64,000 nucleotides of DNA from Alteromonas macleodii ATCC 27126 (GTDB lineage: Bacteria; Pseudomonadota; Gammaproteobacteria; Enterobacterales; Alteromonadaceae): assembly GCF_000172635.2 (NCBI RefSeq), contig NC_018632.1, positions 1,240,001 to 1,304,000 on the forward strand, written 5' to 3'. Under the pieces are notes generated by a model. The model had not been told where the DNA came from, did not search any database, and saw only the letters and a program-made list of their open reading frames with translations. Position numbers and translations under genes: made by a program. This document shows, one piece after another, positions 53,844 to 62,180 of this stretch (positions are counted from its first letter, which is position 1; every line of letters begins with the position of its first letter).

Positions 53844-55766
53844 CTAAGACGCTTTACGTACGCGCAGGTACCATTCACACAGCAACCGAACTTGTTTTTG
53901 CGTATATCCCTTCTCGGTCATACGATTTACAAAGTCGTCGTGTTTTTTCTGCTCCTCTGCAGAGCCTTTGGTGTTGAAAGAAATAACCGGCAGTAAGTCT
54001 TCCGTGTTAGAGAACATTTTCTTCTCAATCACGGTGCGAAGTTTCTCGTAACTGGTCCATGCTGGGTTTTTGCCGCCGTTATTTGCACGGGCTCTCAAAA
54101 CAAAGTTAACGATTTCGTTACGGAAGTCTTTCGGATTACTTATTCCCGCAGGCTTCTCTGTTTTTTCTAATTCAGCATTCAGTGACGCTCTGTCGAACAG
54201 CTGTCCGGTTTCTGGGTCGCGATACTCTTGGTCTTGGATCCAGAAATCAGCATAGGTTACATAGCGGTCAAACAGGTTTTGCCCATATTCAGAATACGAT
54301 TCTAAGTAAGCCGTTTGAATCTCTTTACCAATGAATTCCACGTAGCGAGGAATGAGGTAGCCTTTCAAAAACTCCAAATACTTATCAGCGGTTTCTTGAG
54401 GGAACTGCTCCCGTTCAATTTGACGCTCCAGTACATAAAACAAATGGACTGGGTTTGCCGCCACTTCTTGATGATCGAAGTTAAAAACCCAAGAGAGAAT
54501 CTTAAATGCAAAGCGGGTGGATAACCCCTCCATGCCTTCATCGACACCGGCGTAGTCGCGGTACTCTTGATAAGACTTGGCTTTCGGGTCGGTGTCTTTC
54601 AGGCTCTCGCCATCATACACGCGCATTTTAGAAAATAGACTGGAGTTCTCTGGCTCTTTCAAGCGCGATAACACAGTAAACTGCGCTAAACACTCTAGCG
54701 TGTCTGGCGCACAGGGCGCGCCGTTAAGCTCGCTGCTGTCTAGTAACTTTTTGTAGATCTTAATTTCTTCACGTACTCGCAAACAGTACGGTACTTTTAC
54801 TATATAGACACGGTCTAGGAAGGCTTCGTTATTCTTATTGTTTCTAAACGATTGCCACTCAGATTCGTTTGAATGCGCAAGTATAAGCCCATCGAAGGGA
54901 AGCGCAGAGAAGCCCTCTGTTGGGTTGTAGTTACCCTCTTGTGTTGCGGTTAATAGTGGATGCAGCACTTTAATCGGTGCTTTGAACATCTCCACAAATT
55001 CCATTAAGCCCTGATTGGCTTTACATAGTGAACCCGAGTAACTGTAAGCATCAGGGTCGTTTTGTGCATATTGTTCTAAGCGGCGAATATCAACTTTACC
55101 CACCAAAGATGAAATATCTTGGTTGTTTTCGTCACCGGGTTCGGTTTTAGCGATACCCACCTGGTCGAGCACTGACGGATAAACGCGAACCACCTTAAAC
55201 TGGGTAATATCGCCATTGAATTCATGCAGGCGTTTGCGTGCCCACGGAGACATGATGGTTTTTAAGTAGCGCTTAGGAATGCCGTACTCTTTTTGTAAAA
55301 TGTCGCCATCTTCTTTGACATCAAACAGACAGAATGGATGGTCGTTAACAGGCGAGCCTTTCAGCATGTAAATAGGTACGTGCTGCATCAGTTCTTTAAG
55401 TCTCTCTGCCAGAGACGATTTACCGCCACCCACTGGGCCGAGCAAATAGAGAATTTGTTTCTTCTCTTCAAGACCTTGTGCGGCGTGTTTAAGGTAAGAA
55501 ACGATTTGTTCTATGGCTTCTTCCATGCCATAGAATTCTGAAAAAGCTGGATAACGAGAAATAACGCGGTTTGAGAAAATGCGGCTAAGTGCCGGGTCGT
55601 TGGCAGTGTCGATTAATTCAGGCTCACCAATAGCTTGTAGCAAACGTTCTGCTGCATTTGCATAAGCGGTTTGATCCTCTTTACAAATTTCAAGGAACTC
55701 CCCAATGGTGAACTCTTCCTGTTTTCGCTCTTCATAGCGACTTTGATAGTGTTCAAAAATACCCAT
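53844..55766 (-). CDS. yeaG: PrkA family serine protein kinase (YeaG)
   Basis: 640 residues, close to E. coli YeaG (644). N-terminal AAA-type module: Walker A GPVGGGKSS at residues 110-118, then LAHSNESEWQSF near 295. A C-terminal PrkA kinase-like region includes AFKILSWVFNFD near 430 and PAWTSYEKLRTVIEKKMF near 590. YeaG acts in nitrogen starvation and stationary phase in E. coli. First gene of the operon; AAGGGGT precedes the ATG. A -10-like CTATACA lies about 75 bases upstream (minus strand, 55844-55838) with a poor -35, which would suit sigma-S. Confidence 0.95.
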   Translation of the reverse strand: MGIFEHYQSRYEERKQEEFTIGEFLEICKEDQTAYANAAERLLQAIGEPELIDTANDPALSRIFSNRVISRYPAFSEFYGMEEAIEQIVSYLKHAAQGLEEKKQILYLLGPVGGGKSSLAERLKELMQHVPIYMLKGSPVNDHPFCLFDVKEDGDILQKEYGIPKRYLKTIMSPWARKRLHEFNGDITQFKVVRVYPSVLDQVGIAKTEPGDENNQDISSLVGKVDIRRLEQYAQNDPDAYSYSGSLCKANQGLMEFVEMFKAPIKVLHPLLTATQEGNYNPTEGFSALPFDGLILAHSNESEWQSFRNNKNNEAFLDRVYIVKVPYCLRVREEIKIYKKLLDSSELNGAPCAPDTLECLAQFTVLSRLKEPENSSLFSKMRVYDGESLKDTDPKAKSYQEYRDYAGVDEGMEGLSTRFAFKILSWVFNFDHQEVAANPVHLFYVLERQIEREQFPQETADKYLEFLKGYLIPRYVEFIGKEIQTAYLESYSEYGQNLFDRYVTYADFWIQDQEYRDPETGQLFDRASLNAELEKTEKPAGISNPKDFRNEIVNFVLRARANNGGKNPAWTSYEKLRTVIEKKMFSNTEDLLPVISFNTKGSAEEQKKHDDFVNRMTEKGYTQKQVRLLCEWYLRVRKAS

Positions 55767-55918
55767 GAATACCCCTTAAATACGGAACCCCGTAATTTCA
55801 GCTTAGTAGGTATTTGGGAAAACGATAGTAATTATTGTGTATAGTTTTTAATCTTTTCGTCTAATGAAAAATGCAACTTTAATAAGAATTTAGTGTCACT
55901 TAATGAACAATAGTGCAT

Positions 55919-55950
55919 AAAAAAAGCCCCGCTTGGAAGCGGGGCTTTTT
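55919..55950. terminator. Bidirectional-looking terminator downstream of sodB
   Basis: AAAAAGCCCCGC (55921-55932) and GCGGGGCTTTTT (55939-55950) with loop TTGGAA. On the minus strand it ends in a T run and is 58 bases after the sodB stop. Confidence 0.9.
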
Positions 55951-56007
55951 ATAACTGATACTTTACGCTGTTAAGAGCGCAAGGCGCTTAACGCTTCAGT
56001 CTTTGGC

Positions 56008-56589
56008 TTATGCAAAGTTGCTGCTTGCGAATTCCCAGTTAACCAGCGCCCAGAAATTTTCTAGGTACTTAGGACGCGCATTGCGGTAGTCGATGTAGTA
56101 AGCGTGTTCCCAAAGGTCAACAGTAAGCACTGGCGTAAGGTCGTCGCCAGAAATAGGCGTTTGCGCGTTGCTTGTGTTAACGATATCTAGGCTGCCGTCT
56201 GCAGTTTTAACTAACCACGTCCAGCTTGAACCGAAGTTGTTAACCGCTTTATCGTTAAATGCTGCTTGGAAGTCTGCAAATGAGCCCCATTTCGCGTTGA
56301 TAGCTTCTGCTAGCGCGCCTGTTGGCTCACCGCCGCCGTTCGGGCTTAGACAGTGCCAGTAGAACGTGTGGTTCCATACCTGCGCTGCGTTATTGAAAAC
56401 ACCGCCGTCAGAAGATTTGATGATTTCTTCTAGGCTTTTGTTTTCCATGTCAGTACCTTCAACTAGGCCGTTAAGCTTAGTTACATAAGTAGCGTGGTGC
56501 TTGCCATAGTGGTACTCAAGCGTTTCAGCAGAAATATGCGGTTCTAGTGCATTTTGTTCGTATGGTAATGCTGGTAATTCAAAAGCCAT
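56008..56589 (-). CDS. sodB: Iron superoxide dismutase
   Basis: Converts superoxide to peroxide and oxygen. 193 residues from the ATG at 56589, the E. coli SodB length; GGAG lies eight bases upstream. Metal ligands fit [13 protein letters not shown] (His near 27), [11 protein letters not shown] (His near 74) and [11 protein letters not shown] (Asp and His near 157-161). [10 protein letters not shown] and GSSWTWLVK support the Fe type. The region between ribosome site and start (AGACCGU) is complementary to the predicted small RNA at 45171-45250, and in E. coli sodB is a RyhB target. Confidence 0.97.
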   Translation of the reverse strand: MAFELPALPYEQNALEPHISAETLEYHYGKHHATYVTKLNGLVEGTDMENKSLEEIIKSSDGGVFNNAAQVWNHTFYWHCLSPNGGGEPTGALAEAINAKWGSFADFQAAFNDKAVNNFGSSWTWLVKTADGSLDIVNTSNAQTPISGDDLTPVLTVDLWEHAYYIDYRNARPKYLENFWALVNWEFASSNFA

Positions 56590-56938
56590 GACGGTCTCCA
56601 TGTTGGTTTAGTATTGTAGTCTAAAGCCCACTTATCTTCGCCTGTTCAATAAGTGCATATTAATTCTATGTTCAATATACTGCTTTAGACGCTAAAGCAT
56701 ATCCCAAATGTGGGGATAAAGTCCTATAACTCAATGACAAAAATGTGAATTTTTTTTCAAAAGTTAAAATGTGACACTAATTTGTATTGCAATGTATGGG
56801 TAGATAACGATCCAGAGGTTGAAAAGATCAATTCAGCTATGAGTAATTAAACATAAAATTATGATACCCTTTCCCTTGATAAATCATTCATGCATTCCCA
56901 TCTAACTGGGAATACACTTTTGTGCTCAGAGGAATCAA
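56590..56938. promoter_or_regulatory. 349-base divergent region between sodB and grxD with repeats
   Basis: Holds two direct repeats TGTTCAATA (56643-56651, 56669-56677), 26 bases apart, a near-palindrome TGCTTTA-GACGC-TAAAGCA (56681-56699) and TATCCC/GGGATA (56700-56718), all 50-130 bases before sodB. On the minus strand TACAAT just before the sodB leader could be its -10. Near grxD, ATTCCC/GGGAAT (56894-56913) is a short stem. No gene seen. Confidence 0.45.
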
Positions 56939-57289
56939 ATGGATAATACTGAAAATCAATCAACGCTAGATAGAATCAAGCAGCAAATCGAAGAAAACCC
57001 AATTTTATTGTATATGAAGGGTTCTCCTAAACTACCTAGCTGTGGCTTTTCTTCACAAGCATCGCAAGCGTTGATGTCATGTGGCGAACCATTTGCTTAT
57101 GTAGATATTCTTCAAAACCCAGACATCCGCGCAGAACTACCAAAATATGCAAACTGGCCGACATTCCCGCAACTATGGGTTGAAGGTGAGCTTGTAGGCG
57201 GTTGCGATATCATTATTGAAATGTTCCAACAAAACGAGCTTCAACCGCTTATTAAAGAAACGGCTGCAAAGTACAAAGAAGCAGAGTAA
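56939..57289 (+). CDS. grxD: Monothiol glutaredoxin Grx4
   Basis: 116 residues with the CGFS active site at 35-38 (LPSCGFSSQA), WPTFPQLWVEGELVGGCDI near residue 80 (cis-Pro and glutathione-binding GGCD). This type carries or delivers 2Fe-2S clusters and works with BolA in iron sensing. It is divergent from sodB, and both concern iron and redox balance. A terminator follows. Confidence 0.96.
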   Translation: MDNTENQSTLDRIKQQIEENPILLYMKGSPKLPSCGFSSQASQALMSCGEPFAYVDILQNPDIRAELPKYANWPTFPQLWVEGELVGGCDIIIEMFQQNELQPLIKETAAKYKEAE

Positions 57290-57333
57290 ATCTTGTTTCC
57301 ATGTACAAATCTTTGGGTTTGTAAAAACGATTT

Positions 57334-57361
57334 AAAAGCCGGCTTATAGTCGGCTTTTTTT
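57334..57361 (+). terminator. Rho-independent terminator of grxD
   Basis: AAAAGCCG...CGGCTTTT stem with one internal mismatch and an upper CT/AG pair, followed by a T run. 45 bases after the stop. The rest of 57362-57622 holds a probable promoter (next entry) and no gene. Confidence 0.85.
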
Positions 57362-57474
57362 ATTAAAACCCGCCAAAAATCCCGCACTTTTATTCCCGTA
57401 AAAACTATATAGACAGGTCAGAAATTAAAATCCTCTACGGAGTGAAAAAATATTTTTATTTTGTCGAAAAAGGT

Positions 57475-57503
57475 TTGTTTTTTAATATCTTGCGTTCTAT
57501 AAA
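57475..57503 (+). promoter_or_regulatory. Probable promoter of the first TonB receptor
   Basis: TTGTTT (57475-57480) and TATAAA (57498-57503) with a 17-base spacer, leaving a leader of about 110 bases before the ATG at 57623. Confidence 0.45.
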
Positions 57504-57622
57504 AAACACCATCTGACCGCAAATGAGTCAGTGTTGAAGGTAAAAAATAACAACTACTCTGAGCATTTTTTTAATGTGTTTAAAACGCTGAAGGTGTCTT
57601 AGAGAAACTCCGGGAAACCACC

Positions 57623-60210
57623 ATGAATACAACCTTGTCTTTATTGACCAAAAACGTGCGTGGCGTATTAGCCGCATCAGCTGCGTTTTCAGTAATGGCC
57701 GCTGCACCTGTTTATGCGCAAGAAGCTGAAGAGAGTGCTAAGGCCGAAGATTTTGAACAAATTGCGGTAGTTGGTTCACGTGCAGCGCCTCGCTCGGTCG
57801 CTGACTCAGCGGTGCCAATTGATATTATTTCTGACGAAGAGTTTAAGCAGCAGGGTGCCACTGATATGGTATCTATGATGCAGACTGTTGTTCCGTCTTT
57901 TAACGTAAACGACCAGCCGATCAACGATGCTTCAACGCTTGTTCGTCCTGCTAACCTTCGCGGTATGGCATCAGACCACACGCTTGTGCTTGTAAATGGT
58001 AAACGTCGTCACCGTTCTGCGGTTATCACTTTCCTTGGTGGTGGTCTTTCTGACGGTGCACAAGGTCCTGATATTTCTGTTATCCCAGCAGCGGCATTAA
58101 AGCAGGTGGAAGTACTTCGTGATGGTGCAGCAGCACAATACGGTTCTGATGCGATTGCGGGTGTAATTAACTTCGTACTTAACGATGCATCAGAAGGTGG
58201 TTCGTTTGAAGCCCGTTACGGCTCTTTCTACGAAGGCGACGGCGACATGATTCAGATGTCGGGTAACGTAGGTCTTCCTCTATCTGATAAAGGCTTTATT
58301 AACCTTTCAGCTGAATACCGTACTGCAGATGACACATCTCGAAGTGTACAGCGTGCCGACGCTGCTGCATTGATAGCGGCAGGGAACACCTTTGTAGCAG
58401 ATCCTGCGCAAATTTGGGGTTCACCTGAAATCAAACACGACATCAAACTTTTCGCTAATGCAGGTATAGAGCTTTCTGCTACCTCAGAAGCTTATATGTT
58501 TGGTAACTACGCCGAGCGTGAGGTTGAAGGTGGTTTCTACTTCCGTAACCCACACAATCGTGGTGGTGTGAACGATGGTGGTACAAATGAAGATGGCGAG
58601 CAACTACTGCTTGTTGGTGATTTAACCGGTGATATGTCAGGTAACTGTCCAACCGACATCGTAGTTGGTGATAACGTACTAGAGAACCCGCGTTATATTA
58701 ACGAAGTTCAGAACAACCCTGACTGTTGGGCGTTCAACGAAATGCTGCCAGGTGGTTTCACGCCTCGTTTCGGTGGTACGGTTACAGATATGTCGCTTGT
58801 CTTTGGTACGAAAGGCGAACTTGACCACGATATTACTTATGACGTGAGCTTGAACCTTGGCCAAAACGAAGTTGACTTTGCTATTAGCAACACCATCAAC
58901 CCGTCTTTAGGTCCAGAAACACCTACAGAATTTAGCCCAGGTCGCTATACGCAGTCTGAGCAAACCCTTGATATTGATTTCACTAAGCCGTTCGATGTTG
59001 GTTTATATGAACCACTATTCGTGGCAACTGGATTCCAATATCGCAACGAAAGTTATGAGAGCTTTGCAGGTGATACTGCCTCTTATGAAATAGGTCCGCT
59101 GGCGACACAAGGCTTTGGCATTGGCTCAAATGGTTTCCCTGGCTTGGCGGCCAATAGCCAAGGTCGTGTGTCCCGCAACAACATCGCACTGTACATTGAC
59201 GCAGAAGCGTATATCACTGAAAACTTCATGTTAGCCGGTGCGCTACGTTATGAAGACTTCTCTGATTTCGGTGACACAACGAAAGGTAAGATTGCTTTCC
59301 GTTGGCAAGCACTTGAGAACATCGCTTTCCGTGGTGCGTTCTCAACAGGCTTTAAAGCACCTACCTTGGTCAAAGCAACGTGCGTAACGTAACTACCGCG
59401 TTTGGTACAGGTGGTGAACTTATTGACCGTGCAACACTGCCTCCGACAGATCCAGTGTCTCAACTTAAAGGTGGTGAGCAGTTAACGCCTGAAGAGTCAG
59501 AAAGTATCACGTTTGGTGTGGTAGCCGATTTCGATAATGGTCTATTCATTACCGCAGACTACTACAACATTGAACTGACTGACCGTATCAGTACTGCCTC
59601 TGGTATTGCGCTGACTGAAGAAGACATTGCCACGCTGCTTGAGCAAGGTATCAACGATGCGTCTAGCTTCTCTGAAATCAGCTTCTTCACTAACGACTTC
59701 GACACCACCACCGAAGGTGTAGACGTAGTAGCGAACTATTCGATGGATATGATGGGCGGTGAAACTAAGTTCTCACTTGCATATAACTGGACGTCGACAG
59801 AAGTTGACCGCGCGTCGGATAATATCTCTGATTTCCGTATTCGCATGCTAGAAGATAACCTTCCAGCGGTACGTTACAGTGCAACAGCTAACCACACTAA
59901 TGGCGACTGGCGCTTCCTTGCGAGAATGAACTACTACGGTAGCATCTTCGAAGATCACCTAGACTCTGCATTGCCGATTGACAAAGTAGGTTCTGAAATT
60001 ACGTTCGACTTTGAAGTGGCATATAACTTCACTGAAGAGTTCACGGTAACTGTTGGTGCTAAGAACGCGTTTGATGAATACCCTGACGAAAACAACACTG
60101 ATGCAGGTGGTATCACCTACGCACAGATTGCAGGTTCAGCGTATCCGACAACATCACCAATTGGTATAAACGGTGGCTTCTACTACCTAAGAGGTGTTTA
60201 CACTTTTTAA
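57623..60210 (+). pseudogene. TonB-dependent receptor broken by a one-base frameshift
   Basis: Frame 57623-59392 (signal peptide GVLAASAAFSVMAAAPVYAQ, plug domain, first part of the barrel) ends out of frame after FSTGFKAPTL. The rest of the barrel continues in the frame of 59380-60210 to a terminal aromatic residue (YYLRGVYTF). Restoring one G in the GG at 59368-59369 gives a single protein of about 862 residues with the join ...TLGQSNVRNVTTAFGTGG. The plug has VVGSRAAPRSVADSAVPID and GKRRHRSAVITFLGGGLSDG, close to the second receptor downstream. No STN domain. Either a true inactivating mutation or a sequencing error. Ligand unknown. Confidence 0.85.
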
Positions 60211-60260
60211 TAGGTAAGCAATTACCTATAAACCAAACTTTCACTTAATGTTTCAAAGTT

Positions 60261-60287
60261 AAGGGGGCATTAGCCCCCTTTTATTTT
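60261..60287 (+). terminator. Rho-independent terminator after the first TonB receptor
   Basis: AAGGGGGC (60261-60268), loop ATTA, GCCCCCTT (60273-60280), TTATTTT. It separates the receptor from the sigma-factor gene that starts a few bases later. Confidence 0.85.
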
Positions 60288-60292
60288 ATTAG

Positions 60293-60925
60293 GTGAAAAA
60301 GAACGAAAAAGCAGGCATTATTGATGCCAATGTAAGCAAATCGAAACACACAACATTTAATATTATGACGAGAAAGTCGACAGTAGCTGAAACCTTTTTA
60401 AAATACCGCTCAAAGCTAATGCGCGCGGTAGGTTCTATTGTTGGCGCCGACGACATTGAAGACATCGTGCAAGAAGCTTTTATTAAAAGCTACGAAGCAG
60501 AGTTAAAACAAGAAATACAGTATGAGCGTACCTATATGCTCAAGACAGCGCGTAATCTAGCGCTGAACCATGTTGCGAAAGCTGAAAACAAAAATAAGCA
60601 GCAGCTCGATGACATGGATATTTTGCCTTATGAGCTTGTAGGGCACAGTTTAGAAAAAAATGTAGAAAGCAAAGAGCGTTTTATTCATTTTTGCCGAGCG
60701 ACAGATACACTGTCTGCTGATGTAAAACGCGTATTTTTGCTGAAAAAAGTATATGGCATGCGACAAAAAGAGATTGCAGAGCTTGTGGGGCTAAGCGAAA
60801 GCACCGTTGAGAAGCATGTCGCCAAAGGTTTAATGATGTGCTCTAGGTACTTAGCCGAGCTGTCAAAGGACAGTGCATCCCCCCGTGCCACTGCTAACGC
60901 GACTCAGGACATAAGCCGTAGTTAA
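60293..60925 (+). CDS. ECF RNA polymerase sigma factor (FecI-like)
   Basis: 210 residues from GTG at 60293. ATG at 60365 gives 186 residues and fits the usual family start (STVAETFLKYRSKLMRAV), but neither has a clear ribosome site. Sigma region 2 contains DIEDIVQEAFIKSYEAE and YMLKTARNLALNHV; region 4 contains FLLKKVYGMRQKEIAELVGLSESTVEKHVAKGL (in part). Next to fecR and an STN-containing receptor, it should be an iron- or substrate-starvation sigma factor released by cell-surface signalling. The GTG is six bases after a terminator, so its own promoter or read-through is needed. Confidence 0.9.
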   Translation: MKKNEKAGIIDANVSKSKHTTFNIMTRKSTVAETFLKYRSKLMRAVGSIVGADDIEDIVQEAFIKSYEAELKQEIQYERTYMLKTARNLALNHVAKAENKNKQQLDDMDILPYELVGHSLEKNVESKERFIHFCRATDTLSADVKRVFLLKKVYGMRQKEIAELVGLSESTVEKHVAKGLMMCSRYLAELSKDSASPRATANATQDISRS

Positions 60926-60926
60926 C

Positions 60927-61982
60927 ATGAATAATATTCGCCAGTTTTCAAGCAAAGAAGATATCCAAGAGCAAGCATGCTTATGGATAAGCCGTCTCGA
61001 TCGCGGCTTAAACAGTGACGAAAAGACGGAGCTAGATGCTTGGTTGTCGGAAAGTAATGCGCATCGTCAAGCTTTGCTCGACGCCGCTAGCTTGTGGGAC
61101 GACATGTCGGTATTAAATGAATTGAGCGGTTTATTCCCGCAGCCTACCTCACGTCAGTCGTCGAAAAAACGCAATATGCCTAAAACAGCGGTTTGGGGCA
61201 TTGCGGCCACATTTTTAGTGATGGCAATTGCTGTTGGGGTAGTGGTTCAGCGCACGTGGCTAAATAGCACCCCTGAATTCGCAGCGGTAACACAAAAGGT
61301 ACAAACCGGTGTTGGCGAACAGAAAAACGTGACGCTAGCCGATGGCTCTAAACTTCATCTAAATACAAACTCTGTCGTTACCGTAGACTTCTCATCAACG
61401 GCGCGCAATATCGTTTTATTGAAAGGGGAGGCACACTTTGAAGTGGCTCACGACACGTCTCGCCCGTTCTCTGTAACTGCAGGCAACAACACCGTTACCG
61501 CTGTTGGAACTGCTTTTAATATGCAATATGTGGATGATAATGCGTTTGAGTTAGTGGTGACCGACGGAAAGGTATTGGTGAAAGATCGCTTTAAGGCTTC
61601 ATCCTCAAATGAGTCGCTCTTCACGAAACGTCCTGTTGCTGAAGAAGGACTTCTCATGTTCGCAGGTGAAAAAGCAACAGTGCAAGGTAAAGTGGAAGCC
61701 CGTGAAAGCATGTCTCAAAATGACATTGACGACGATTTAGCGTGGCAACAAGGTATGATTGTATTTAAAGGTGAACCGCTAGAGGCCGTATTAGCTGAGA
61801 TTGGGCGCTATACACCCGTTCGCTTTAACATTTCGGATGAAAGTCTGCGCAAGCGACGTGTAGCGGGCTACTTTAAGGTAGGCGATATAGACGGTCTGTT
61901 GTCAGCACTTAAGAGCAGCTTTAATATCAATTACGAGAAAGTCACAGAAACAAGTATTGAGCTTAAGCTAGCGAAAAGTTAA
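60927..61982 (+). CDS. FecR-family anti-sigma / sigma regulator protein
   Basis: 351 residues beginning one base after the sigma gene stop, so coupled. A cytoplasmic N-terminal DUF4880-like domain (ACLWISRLDRGLNSDEKTELDAWL, in part) at residues 15-60 is followed by one membrane helix (TAVWGIAATFLVMAIAVGVVV, about 88-108). The periplasmic FecR domain (TGVGEQKNVTLADGSKLHLNT, in part; VLLKGEAHFEVAHD) is at about 125-220, and the C-terminal STN-like region near 280-345 (FKGEPLEAVLAEIGRYTPV). It transmits the signal from the outer-membrane receptor to the sigma factor. Confidence 0.92.
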   Translation: MNNIRQFSSKEDIQEQACLWISRLDRGLNSDEKTELDAWLSESNAHRQALLDAASLWDDMSVLNELSGLFPQPTSRQSSKKRNMPKTAVWGIAATFLVMAIAVGVVVQRTWLNSTPEFAAVTQKVQTGVGEQKNVTLADGSKLHLNTNSVVTVDFSSTARNIVLLKGEAHFEVAHDTSRPFSVTAGNNTVTAVGTAFNMQYVDDNAFELVVTDGKVLVKDRFKASSSNESLFTKRPVAEEGLLMFAGEKATVQGKVEARESMSQNDIDDDLAWQQGMIVFKGEPLEAVLAEIGRYTPVRFNISDESLRKRRVAGYFKVGDIDGLLSALKSSFNINYEKVTETSIELKLAKS

Positions 61983-62180
61983 ATATTTCTGAAAGATAGG
62001 TGCTTTCTACTATTCGTAGTTGGCATCAATTTCTTTAATGTGACAATATAATTAAAATAATAAGCACATCGATTTTATATCTTGCAATACAGCAATTTTG
62101 CGATAAGCAGGCAAACCAAAAAGGCAATAGAAAAGCTGCATGCCCTCGCGTGTTCGGCCCAATGCCTTTCGCAAAAAAGA

